Shown here: positions 55,352 through 63,190 of the stretch, piece by piece
Position numbering within the stretch: position 1 is the first letter of the stretch
How the letters are laid out: each line of letters starts with the position of its first letter
From: Clostridium porci
Lineage (GTDB): Bacteria > Bacillota > Clostridia > Lachnospirales > Lachnospiraceae
Assembly: GCF_009696375.1 (NCBI RefSeq)
Contig: NZ_VUMD01000007.1
Span: 1-64,000, forward strand
DNA: 64,000 nucleotides
Direction: 5' to 3'
Made by a program: the position numbers and the translations under genes
Notes under the pieces: generated by a model
Told to the model about the DNA's origin: nothing
Database searches by the model: none
What the model saw: only the letters and a program-made list of their open reading frames with translations

Positions 55352-56809
55352 TCAGACCTCGTCATCTGCCAAAGCAGCCTTAATCATGATAGCGCACTCA
55401 ATCCGTTTTTTTTGCATCTCACAGCCGATTTCATATGCGCCGTTAATAGAACCGCTGAAATTGTAGGAATTGGCGGAACATCCGCCGCTGCAGTAGAATC
55501 TGGCAAAGCAGTCCCTGCAGGCTTCCTTCGCATATACATTACAGGTTTTAAACTCATCCCGTATGCCCGTGTTCACAATTCCTGTATCTACATTTCCCAG
55601 GAGGAACGCTTCATTGCCAACAAACTGATGGCAGGGATATAAGTCGCCCCAGGGAGTAACAGCCAGATACTCTGTGCCGGAGCCACAGCCTGCCATACGC
55701 TTCGCAACACAGGGGCCCGCGTTTAAATCCAGCATAAAATGAAAAAAATTAAAGCCTCTTCCTTCCTTCTTCCGCTTAATAAATTCCAGAGCCAGCTTAT
55801 CGTATTCCTTCAGAATCGCAGGAATATCCTCCTTGCGGATTGCATATGGTTCATTCGGATCAGCCACTACAGGCTCCATAGACATCTGCTTAAATCCCAA
55901 ATCCGCATAGTGGATAACATCATCCGCAAAGTCCAGATTATTCCTGGTGAAGGTTCCCCGGACATAGTAATTCGTCTGATTCCGGCTCTCTGCAAATTTT
56001 TGGAATTTCGGTACAATCAGGCTGTAGCTTCCGCTGCCATTTCTAAAAGGACGCATCTTGTCGTTGATATCCTTTCGTCCATCCAGGCTCAAGACTACGT
56101 TGCTCATCTCCCGGTTACAGAACTCCATAATTTCATCGTTTAGGAGAACTCCGTTGGTCGTCAGGGTAAAGCGGAACCGTTTGTGGAACGCTTCCTCCTT
56201 GGAGCGGCCATACTCCACCAGCCCCTTAACTACCTCCCAGTTTAAAAGAGGCTCGCCTCCAAAAAAATCCACCTCCAGATGCTCTCTGCTTCCGGAGTTG
56301 GCGATGAGAAAATCCAGAGCTTTCCGTCCCACTTCATAGCTCATCAGAGCACGGCGGCCATGATACTCCCCCTCCTCCGCAAAGCAATAGCGGCATGCCA
56401 GATTACAGTCGTGAGCAATGTGAAGGCACAGAGCCTTAACAACCGTCTTTCTCTTTTTAAAGTCCACTACAAAATCACGGTAAATATCCTTTGTAAGAAG
56501 CTGTTCTGCATTAATAAGGGTCTGAATATCCTCCAGTCCTTCCTCCAGCTCCTTGTGGCTGTAGCGGTCCTGAAGGGCAGAAAATACCTCCGTCTTAATG
56601 TCTTGAGGCAGCTCTTCGGGCTGCTCCATTTCGGGAAGCTTTCTTGAAATAATCTCAGCCTCATCATACACGACCGGAGCCACTACATGGACGGAGCCAC
56701 TATTCACATCCAGTATAATATGATACCCATTATTGATAAATTGATGAATCACAGATTTACACTCACTTTCTACGAGGCAAAAATCCCCGGCTCTTTTACA
56801 GAATGCCAC
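55352..56809 (-). CDS. scfB: SCIFF peptide maturase (radical SAM, SPASM)
   Basis: Installs thioether crosslinks in the ScfA peptide. 485 residues: the radical SAM cluster motif C135-x3-C139-x2-C142 (HDCNLACRYCF), an N-terminal peptide-binding region (about 20-120, ILDVNSGSVHVV), and two auxiliary-cluster segments at the C-terminus (CGSGTEYLAV..GDLYPC and CRDCFARFYCSGGC). The frame opens at GTG 56809, but homology I recall begins near a second GTG at 56752, so the true start is unsure. Confidence 0.95.
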   Translation of the reverse strand: MAFCKRAGDFCLVESECKSVIHQFINNGYHIILDVNSGSVHVVAPVVYDEAEIISRKLPEMEQPEELPQDIKTEVFSALQDRYSHKELEEGLEDIQTLINAEQLLTKDIYRDFVVDFKKRKTVVKALCLHIAHDCNLACRYCFAEEGEYHGRRALMSYEVGRKALDFLIANSGSREHLEVDFFGGEPLLNWEVVKGLVEYGRSKEEAFHKRFRFTLTTNGVLLNDEIMEFCNREMSNVVLSLDGRKDINDKMRPFRNGSGSYSLIVPKFQKFAESRNQTNYYVRGTFTRNNLDFADDVIHYADLGFKQMSMEPVVADPNEPYAIRKEDIPAILKEYDKLALEFIKRKKEGRGFNFFHFMLDLNAGPCVAKRMAGCGSGTEYLAVTPWGDLYPCHQFVGNEAFLLGNVDTGIVNTGIRDEFKTCNVYAKEACRDCFARFYCSGGCSANSYNFSGSINGAYEIGCEMQKKRIECAIMIKAALADDEV

Positions 56810-56814
56810 ATGAC

Positions 56815-56849
56815 AAAGCCCCTATAATCCCATCGACCATAGGGGCTTT
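56815..56849 (-). promoter_or_regulatory. Hairpin between scfA and scfB
   Basis: Perfect 11-bp stem AAAGCCCCTAT / ATAGGGGCTTT with a 13-base loop, without a full T run. Its 3' arm holds AGGGG, about 10 bases before the GTG at 56809. It could weaken read-through or hide the ribosome site so that peptide exceeds enzyme. Confidence 0.65.
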
Positions 56850-56881
56850 CATTACCATTCCTGCTGTTTTATGCTGTCAGA

Positions 56882-57028
56882 TTAATGCCTTGAATTCTCA
56901 CAGCTCTGATTACCAACGGTGCAGGACGTCTTACAGGCTGACTGGCAGGAAGTCTGGCACTCGCCGCATCCGCCCTTCTTCATAGTATCTTTTAAGGTAT
57001 TAATATTCAATGTTTTAACGTGCTTCAT
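56882..57028 (-). CDS. scfA: SCIFF ribosomal peptide precursor
   Basis: 48 residues, six cysteines within the last 28 (pattern CxxC, then SC, AC, SC, SC), the defining six-Cys-in-forty-five layout. The leader is MKHVKTLNINTLKDTMKKG. The core GGCGECQTSCQSACKTSC is nearly invariant in the family. AGGAGG precedes the ATG. The peptide is universal in Clostridia, but its role is unknown. Confidence 0.97.
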   Translation of the reverse strand: MKHVKTLNINTLKDTMKKGGCGECQTSCQSACKTSCTVGNQSCENSRH

Positions 57029-57082
57029 ATTACGGCACCTCCTGTTAATTTAGTTTTACAGTCCTATATGTAATTCGTAAGA

Positions 57083-57111
57083 ATTATAACACAGGTTCAT
57101 GCCCCTTGCAA
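57083..57111 (-). promoter_or_regulatory. Promoter of scfA-scfB-tgt-yajC
   Basis: Minus strand TTGCAA (57106-57111), 17 bases, TATAAT (57083-57088), about 50 bases before scfA. Confidence 0.8.
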
Positions 57112-57202
57112 CGGGAAATTCGCCTGATTGGTTGTCATATTTTCCGGTATGGAGCGAATATACTGCTACAAAGTTTCTTAAATATAAAAGGAGAACTACC
57201 TT

Positions 57203-57562
57203 ATGGAAAATGGAATTGTAAAACCCATGATCCGATCCCTGCTTATCTCCTATGTGTTGTCCGGAATCCTTCTGGCCGCTCTGGCATTTGCCCTCTATAA
57301 ACTGCGCCTGAAAGAGGGACAGGTGAACCTGATGGTATTTGCCGTCTACTTTATCACCTGTCTGGCAGGAGGCCTTCTTGCCGGAAAACGGATTCGCCAG
57401 CGTCGTTTCTTCTGGGGACTGCTGTCCGGCCTCCTTTATTTTCTGGTCCTTTTTGCAGTTTCCTGGGCAATGAACATAGGAACCCCTATGGACATGGAAC
57501 GCTCCGTCATTGTTATGGGGCTATGTGCCCTTGGAGGTACCATCGGAGGTATGATGAGCTAA
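57203..57562 (+). CDS. TIGR04086 family membrane protein
   Basis: 119 residues with four hydrophobic helices and a KRIRQRRFFWG cytoplasmic turn. The family is found next to SCIFF loci in Clostridia, and here it is divergent from scfA by 174 bases. Its function is unknown; a link to SCIFF export or handling is a guess from position. Confidence 0.87.
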   Translation: MENGIVKPMIRSLLISYVLSGILLAALAFALYKLRLKEGQVNLMVFAVYFITCLAGGLLAGKRIRQRRFFWGLLSGLLYFLVLFAVSWAMNIGTPMDMERSVIVMGLCALGGTIGGMMS

Positions 57563-57722
57563 AGACATCACCCCCATCTCCTAAGGAGAGAGCCGAACAC
57601 ACACTCAAAAACGGGCTGAACACCGGAGCCAGGAACAAGCTAACAGGCAGAGCTGAAAACAAGTGCGCAAAGACGGCGCTAGAAGCGCTTAAAGTCAAAG
57701 CCAGGTCAATGCCTCTAAAGCC

Positions 57723-57782
57723 AAGAGGGTATCCCAAACGTAGAACTTTGAGTATAAAGTGACGTTTGAGCCACCCTCTTTT
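57723..57782. terminator. Bidirectional terminator between convergent genes
   Basis: AAGAGGGT / ACCCTCTT outer stem and CAAACGT / ACGTTTG inner stem around an internal loop, with TTTT on the plus side. The stretch 57563-57722 has no credible gene. Confidence 0.7.
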
Positions 57783-57793
57783 CAGACTTCCCG

Positions 57794-58276
57794 TCAAATG
57801 TTTTTCTTCTCCCCCATCACCTTCAGACTTCCCACTGCCTGAGAAATGATAAAGACAGCGCTCCCAAGAAACACAAACATATCCCCCAGATTGAATACAA
57901 CCTTTTTAAGCCTCTTCCATTCAATCGAAAAATAGTCCACCACATACCCCCGGACCAGACGGTCATAGAGATTGCTTACAGCGCCGCCCAGAGCGATGGA
58001 TAGACCCAGCTTTTCCAATGTCCGGCCTTTTTCCGTCATAAAAGCTCCCAGCGCCCCTGCCATAGCCGATATGACCATCAGAGGAATCGCCTTTACCAAC
58101 TCCGGCTTCTCCCTCAGAAAGCCAAAGGGAAAACCATGATTGTGGTTTTTATGAAGCTGAATCATACCCCTGGCGGCAATTAACTCCCTTGGAAATGTAT
58201 CAGCATCTTGTTTCTCTATTAAGCTTTTTATTCCTAAATCCAGGCCAGCCAGACCGCCTATAATCCATCCATACAT
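57794..58276 (-). CDS. lspA: Divergent signal peptidase II (LspA-like)
   Basis: 160 residues, four membrane helices. The family residues remain in changed surroundings: N-terminal D13...K17, NHGFPFG in place of the usual NxGAAFG, and the catalytic-Asp motifs GAVSNLYDRLVRGYVVDYF and FNLGDMFVF. Probably cleaves lipoprotein signal peptides, but the altered motifs leave room for a paralog with another job. Confidence 0.8.
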   Translation of the reverse strand: MYGWIIGGLAGLDLGIKSLIEKQDADTFPRELIAARGMIQLHKNHNHGFPFGFLREKPELVKAIPLMVISAMAGALGAFMTEKGRTLEKLGLSIALGGAVSNLYDRLVRGYVVDYFSIEWKRLKKVVFNLGDMFVFLGSAVFIISQAVGSLKVMGEKKNI

Positions 58277-58376
58277 TTTACTCGCTCATCCTTTCCTAGC
58301 TTTTCTTACATTCTACTATGTTCTCCCACTGAATGTCCAGTGAAAGGTTTCTTAAGTTCTGCATATACTATTACAA

Positions 58377-60149
58377 ATGTCCTTTATGAGGTATGCTATG
58401 GCAGCCTGTCCCTTCAACCCAGCCTCTGAAACCATCGCAGACTTTATCTTCCGTAACGGAAGTCAGCAGCAGATTAGGGGGAATCCGGAAAATATTCCAT
58501 GCTTGGATTATATCAGCTATGACTTCTCAGTCATTTATATACCTCTGGAGACCGTGGAACCCATCTCTTTGAGAAGCTATTCCTATTACAGTATACCCGG
58601 TCTCTACACCCTCTTAGACAGCTCCAATATGGAGGCCTCCGGCATTATCTCCACCTTTAACTCCCCCGCCTTAAGCAACAAGGGACGCGGAACTCTGATT
58701 GGATTTATTGATACTGGCATTGACTACACGAATCCTCTGTTCCGTTATCCTGACGGTTCCACCAGAATCGCTTCCATCTGGGATCAAAGCCTTCCTGAGG
58801 ATACGGATATAATGCCTCCGGGCGTTCCCGACTACTACAGAGCCAGCGGAGCCAGCTACGGAACAGAATATACAAGAGAAGATATTGATCAGGCGCTCCG
58901 TTCGGATGATCCTCTTTCTTTTGTCCCCTCCACCGATACCAACGGACATGGCACCTTTCTGGCAGGGATTGCGGCAGGGGGCTCACTGCCGGAACAGGAC
59001 TTTACCGGGGCTGCGCCTGAATGCGAGCTTCTGGTTGTAAAGCTAAAGCCCGCAAAGCAGTATCTCCGGGATTTCTATCTCATACCATCGGAGGCTCCTG
59101 CTTTTCAGGAAAATGACATAATGATGGGAATAAAATACTTGCGGACGATAGCTTACCGCCTTGGACGCCCTCTGGTCATTCTCCTTGGTCTGGGCTCTAA
59201 TCTGGGAAGCCACGAGGGAACTTCTCCATTAAGTATAATGCTCCAAGATATCAGCCGTACCTTAGGCACTGCCACCATCATCGCTGCAGGCAATGAGACT
59301 GGAAGAGGCCATCACTATCTGGGAAATATTCCTTCCGGTCAGGAGCGGGATGATGTGGAAATCCGGGTAGGGGAGGAGGAATCCAGAAGAGGCTTCTCGG
59401 TAGAGCTCTGGTCCTCCACAGCCGATACCGTCTCTGTAGGCTTCGTATCACCCAGCGGCGAAACCATCAGCCGTATTCCTATTATAGCCAATAATGAAAC
59501 CTCTATCCCTTTCCTTCTGGAATCCACGGTTATAACCGTGAATTATCAGTTAATTGAAGTCGGCTCCGGAAGACAGCTGATATTTATGCGTTTCAAAACT
59601 CCCACTGTAGGCATTTGGACCATCCGGGTGTATAATACCCAGTTTCTTACAGGACAGTTCCACATGTGGCTTCCTGTTGTAAACTTTATCTCTGACGAAA
59701 CGGTATTTCTCCGGCCCAATCCCTATACCACCATCACTCAACCTGGCAATACCAATTCGCCCATTACAGTGGCAGCCTACAATCACTTGAACAATGGTAT
59801 TTATATCCACTCTAGCCGCGGCTTCACAATAATCGGCTATGTAAAACCTGATTTGACAGCTCCTGGCGTAGATATTACAGGCCCGGCCGTGGGAAGAAGA
59901 AATGGCGCTGCCGTCCCTATGACCACTCGTTCCGGCACCTCCGTGGCTGCCGCCCACGTTGCTGGCGCTGCCGCCAATTTGCTGAGCTGGGGCATTGTGG
60001 AAGGTAACGACACCATTATGAGCGAAGCGGCTATCAAGGCCTATTTAATTCGGGGGGCGCAAAGAAATCCAGCACTCAGCTATCCCAACAGAGAATGGGG
60101 GTACGGAGTGATGGATTTATATCAGACATTTTTACATCTAAGGGAATAG
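58377..60149 (+). CDS. Large S8 family peptidase (Csp-like subtilisin)
   Basis: 590 residues with a complete triad: D112 (IDTGID), H191 (NGHGTF) and S522 (GTSVAAAHVAG). A jelly-roll-like domain is inserted between the His and Ser parts (about 330-450), as in the Csp subtilases of Clostridia that act in spore germination. There is no signal peptide. Whether this one is a spore protein is inference. It converges with the ClpX-like gene, 8 bases apart. Confidence 0.88.
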   Translation: MSFMRYAMAACPFNPASETIADFIFRNGSQQQIRGNPENIPCLDYISYDFSVIYIPLETVEPISLRSYSYYSIPGLYTLLDSSNMEASGIISTFNSPALSNKGRGTLIGFIDTGIDYTNPLFRYPDGSTRIASIWDQSLPEDTDIMPPGVPDYYRASGASYGTEYTREDIDQALRSDDPLSFVPSTDTNGHGTFLAGIAAGGSLPEQDFTGAAPECELLVVKLKPAKQYLRDFYLIPSEAPAFQENDIMMGIKYLRTIAYRLGRPLVILLGLGSNLGSHEGTSPLSIMLQDISRTLGTATIIAAGNETGRGHHYLGNIPSGQERDDVEIRVGEEESRRGFSVELWSSTADTVSVGFVSPSGETISRIPIIANNETSIPFLLESTVITVNYQLIEVGSGRQLIFMRFKTPTVGIWTIRVYNTQFLTGQFHMWLPVVNFISDETVFLRPNPYTTITQPGNTNSPITVAAYNHLNNGIYIHSSRGFTIIGYVKPDLTAPGVDITGPAVGRRNGAAVPMTTRSGTSVAAAHVAGAAANLLSWGIVEGNDTIMSEAAIKAYLIRGAQRNPALSYPNREWGYGVMDLYQTFLHLRE

Positions 60150-60157
60150 AGAAGGGC

Positions 60158-61585
60158 TCAGCCTCTCATCTGTACCAGAGGCCCGCCGTTTTTTTCCAGA
60201 TAGGGACGTGTCACTACAACGGAGCCGATATTGGAATCCTTTGGTATCTCATACATGATATCCAGCATAAATTCCTCCAGTATAGCTCTCAAAGCCCTGG
60301 CTCCAGTTCCACGCTTGATTGCTTCTCGTGCTATCCATCTGAGAGCGTCCTCCTCAAATACCAGCCTTACCTCGTCCATAGCCAGCAGCTTCTCATACTG
60401 CTTCGTGATGGCATTTTTCGGCTCTCTTAGAATCCGGATCATCATATCCTCCGTAAGCCCCTGGAGGCTCACTGTCACAGGCAGTCTTCCCAGAAACTCA
60501 GGGATCATGCCAAAGGCCCGAAGATCCTCATTGGTCACATAGTTTAGAATATCTGGCTCATTGTCAAAAGCATCTTTGAGGACAGAGCCAAAGCCAATGG
60601 AGGCCTTTTTCTTAAGACGCTCCTTGATAATCTCATCCAAATCAGGGAATGCTCCTCCGCAGATAAACAGTATATTATCAGTGTTCACCGTAGCCATAGG
60701 CGTCATTGCATTTTTCTGGTTGGAGCCTACCGGCACCTCCACCGTACTTCCCTCCAACAGCTTTAAAAGCTCCTGCTGTACCGACTCACCACTGACGTCC
60801 CTGGTGTTGGTTTGCTTTTTCTTGGCAATCTTATCAATTTCATCAATAAAGATAATGCCCCGCTCCGCCCGCTCCACATCATTTCCAGCGGCTGCTAAAA
60901 GCTTGGAAACCACGCTTTCAATATCATCTCCTATGTAGCCTGCCTCTGTAAGAGAGGTAGCGTCGGCAATGGCCAGAGGTACATCCAAAAGCTTAGCTAG
61001 TGTTTTTACAAGATAGGTTTTGCCGCAGCCCGTAGGCCCAAGCATCAAAATATTGGACTTCTCGATCACAATATCCTCCTCTCCTGAGCCAGACTGCCGG
61101 GTCTCTGAGCTCAGTCCGAGAAACGCCCGTTTGTAGTGGTTATACACAGCGACGGAAACTACCTTCTTAGCCTTCTCCTGTCCCACAATATATTCATCCA
61201 GCTTTTCCTTAATCACATGGGGAGCAGGAATATCCTTCATAGTCAAAAACGGCTGCTCCCGGGACTTCTTTTTAAGCTTCTGCTTCTTCGGAATCTCCGC
61301 GGCAGGAGGCGTCAGATCCAGATCCCTGATATTCATATTCATATAGGGCATATTGGACAGCTTTGAAAAATCCATGCCTCCCTTTGTAACCGAATCAAAA
61401 GCCTTCTGCATACAGTCATGACACAGGTTCATGCCTCCCGGCATAGATATCATAGGGCCTGTCTTTCCCTCCGGCCTGCGGCACATATAGCAGACCTTCT
61501 CATAGCTGTCCTCCTCTTTTTCCTCTGTATGGTTATCGGAGGTATCCGGGCTCTTTGTATCTTTTCTATAATCTTTGTCGTCCAA
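60158..61585 (-). CDS. clpX: ClpX-type AAA+ ATPase with long linker
   Basis: 475 residues; ClpX is usually 410-430. The N-terminal zinc domain is seen (CYMCRR ... CHDC), then an unusually long basic linker (about 70-115, KKQKLKKKSR). The AAA+ module has GPTGCGKT, FIDEIDKIA and the pore loop region; the IGF-type loop that docks on ClpP appears as ASIGFGS. No clpP or tig gene is adjacent, so it may be a paralog. I start at TTG 61585, 7 bases after AGGAG. Confidence 0.88.
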   Translation of the reverse strand: MDDKDYRKDTKSPDTSDNHTEEKEEDSYEKVCYMCRRPEGKTGPMISMPGGMNLCHDCMQKAFDSVTKGGMDFSKLSNMPYMNMNIRDLDLTPPAAEIPKKQKLKKKSREQPFLTMKDIPAPHVIKEKLDEYIVGQEKAKKVVSVAVYNHYKRAFLGLSSETRQSGSGEEDIVIEKSNILMLGPTGCGKTYLVKTLAKLLDVPLAIADATSLTEAGYIGDDIESVVSKLLAAAGNDVERAERGIIFIDEIDKIAKKKQTNTRDVSGESVQQELLKLLEGSTVEVPVGSNQKNAMTPMATVNTDNILFICGGAFPDLDEIIKERLKKKASIGFGSVLKDAFDNEPDILNYVTNEDLRAFGMIPEFLGRLPVTVSLQGLTEDMMIRILREPKNAITKQYEKLLAMDEVRLVFEEDALRWIAREAIKRGTGARALRAILEEFMLDIMYEIPKDSNIGSVVVTRPYLEKNGGPLVQMRG

Positions 61586-61644
61586 GTTAGTTCTCCTCCC
61601 TTTCAACAGGGCTGGGATACAATGACTGCCAGCCCGGATCTAAG

Positions 61645-61684
61645 TATATAACAAAATGCTTCCCCAAACAAGAGGAAGCATTTT
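61645..61684 (-). terminator. Terminator after htrA
   Basis: AAAATGCTTCC / GGAAGCATTTT on the minus strand, followed by GTTATAT; the stem sits between htrA and the clpX-like gene. Confidence 0.7.
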
Positions 61685-61712
61685 CATTTATTATTCTTTT
61701 GAAAAATTTAAG

Positions 61713-63116
61713 CTATCGAGCCTGGGATTTCCTTCCATTTTGAGCTTTCTCCTGGGGCATCGCCTTTAAGGTTATGGTGACAGTTTGCTCCGCATACTGC
61801 CCGCCCTCCTGACGCTGAACTGTAAGCTCTATCTGCTCACCCTTCTCGTAGCCGCTTATAATCTCCTGAAGCTGGGTCATATCCTTTACTGTCTGAGCAT
61901 CCACCTTTGTAATAATATCCTTTTCTTTCAAGCCGCTTCCTGCCGCAGCCCCGTCCTCAAGTATCTTATATACATAAGCTCCCTTAGGCATTCCAAAGCT
62001 TCTGGAGGTATTATCATCCACGCTGATTCCCTGAATCCCCAGATAGCCTCTTTTCTCCTCCGCCACAGACTTCCTGGTTCTGCGGTTCATCAGCTGGTTT
62101 AAAATCTCATCTACCTTTGACACAGGAATGGCATATCCCATTCCCTCTACCTCTGTGGAGGAATATTTAGCAACATTGATACCAATTACCTCGCCCCTCA
62201 TGTTGAGCAGAGCGCCGCCGCTGTTGCCAGGATTAATGGCAGCATCTGTCTGAAGAAGGGTTCTTGTGGCTGTATTGGACACCTGAACCTCTCTATTCAG
62301 AGCGCTGACATATCCCACTGTAACAGATTGTCCGTACCCAAGGGCATTGCCGATGGCAACCACGCCCTGCCCCACCTTCAGCTCATCGGAGCTTCCAAGC
62401 TTTGCCACCCTAATTCTGCTTCTGGTATCTGCTGTAATTACCTCAAGGGGTATGGCAATCACAGCCAGATCGGATTCAGAGTCCGTCCCTTTGATGGCTG
62501 CGTCCACCACCTGATCATCAATAAATGCTACCCTTAAGGAGGAGGCGTCTTCCACTACATGGTTATTAGTTACAATCAGCAGCTCCTTATCATTTTCACC
62601 GATGATAATGCCGGAGCCGCTGTTAGGTACTTCATAGGTCTGCGGAACTCCCCCTCCGAAGAACCACCCATAGCCATAATTGCCACTTTGATACACGGTA
62701 GTGCTTGTGATAGCCACAACGGAGGGCATGGCTGCCTCCACAATATCGGATACATCGGACATCGGTGCATTTTCTATGTTTGACATTGGCTGTACTCCCG
62801 GCTCCGTTCTCTCGCCGCCGTCTGTAAAGGTTCTGTTCTCCACCCGCTTATCCTCCGGCACAGACGAAGCTGCGGCAGGCCCCAGATACCTGGGGGCGGC
62901 TATATGAATACCTGCCATAACGCCTCCGGCTACCGTTCCAAACCAAACAGAGCCTGCCGTTATCAACGCAGCCTTCTTTAAAATCCGTCCTTTTTTCTTA
63001 GGAGGCCTGGAGCTGTCAAAGGGCTGTCCCGCCGGAGGAGCCTGATGATAGAGCTGATTTCTGTATGGCTGATTATTGTATGCTTTCCATTGGTACGGTT
63101 CTTTCTCATCGTACAT
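61713..63116 (-). CDS. Membrane-anchored HtrA/DegP-type serine protease
   Basis: 467 residues. A proline-rich cytoplasmic start and one membrane helix (about 48-72) precede the trypsin-like domain with H186 (TNNHVV), D216 (SDLAVI) and S299 (NPGNSGGALL). A C-terminal PDZ domain runs from about 360 to 450. It should degrade misfolded proteins at the outer membrane face. It follows the LCP gene by 74 bases. Confidence 0.95.
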   Translation of the reverse strand: MYDEKEPYQWKAYNNQPYRNQLYHQAPPAGQPFDSSRPPKKKGRILKKAALITAGSVWFGTVAGGVMAGIHIAAPRYLGPAAASSVPEDKRVENRTFTDGGERTEPGVQPMSNIENAPMSDVSDIVEAAMPSVVAITSTTVYQSGNYGYGWFFGGGVPQTYEVPNSGSGIIIGENDKELLIVTNNHVVEDASSLRVAFIDDQVVDAAIKGTDSESDLAVIAIPLEVITADTRSRIRVAKLGSSDELKVGQGVVAIGNALGYGQSVTVGYVSALNREVQVSNTATRTLLQTDAAINPGNSGGALLNMRGEVIGINVAKYSSTEVEGMGYAIPVSKVDEILNQLMNRRTRKSVAEEKRGYLGIQGISVDDNTSRSFGMPKGAYVYKILEDGAAAGSGLKEKDIITKVDAQTVKDMTQLQEIISGYEKGEQIELTVQRQEGGQYAEQTVTITLKAMPQEKAQNGRKSQAR

Positions 63117-63190
63117 GATATCTACTCCTTTCCCACAGGCTTATGTCATCACCATTTCTCCATAAGCTTAGCAAGGAAATGTGAAAATCC

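Noticed and set aside
54368-55642. A 424-codon plus-strand frame
   Set aside because: Long by chance: it is antisense to tgt and the end of scfB, both unmistakable, and its product resembles no protein.
57523-57762. A 79-codon plus-strand frame after the TIGR04086 gene
   Set aside because: No ribosome site, and its end forms the arm of the convergent terminator.
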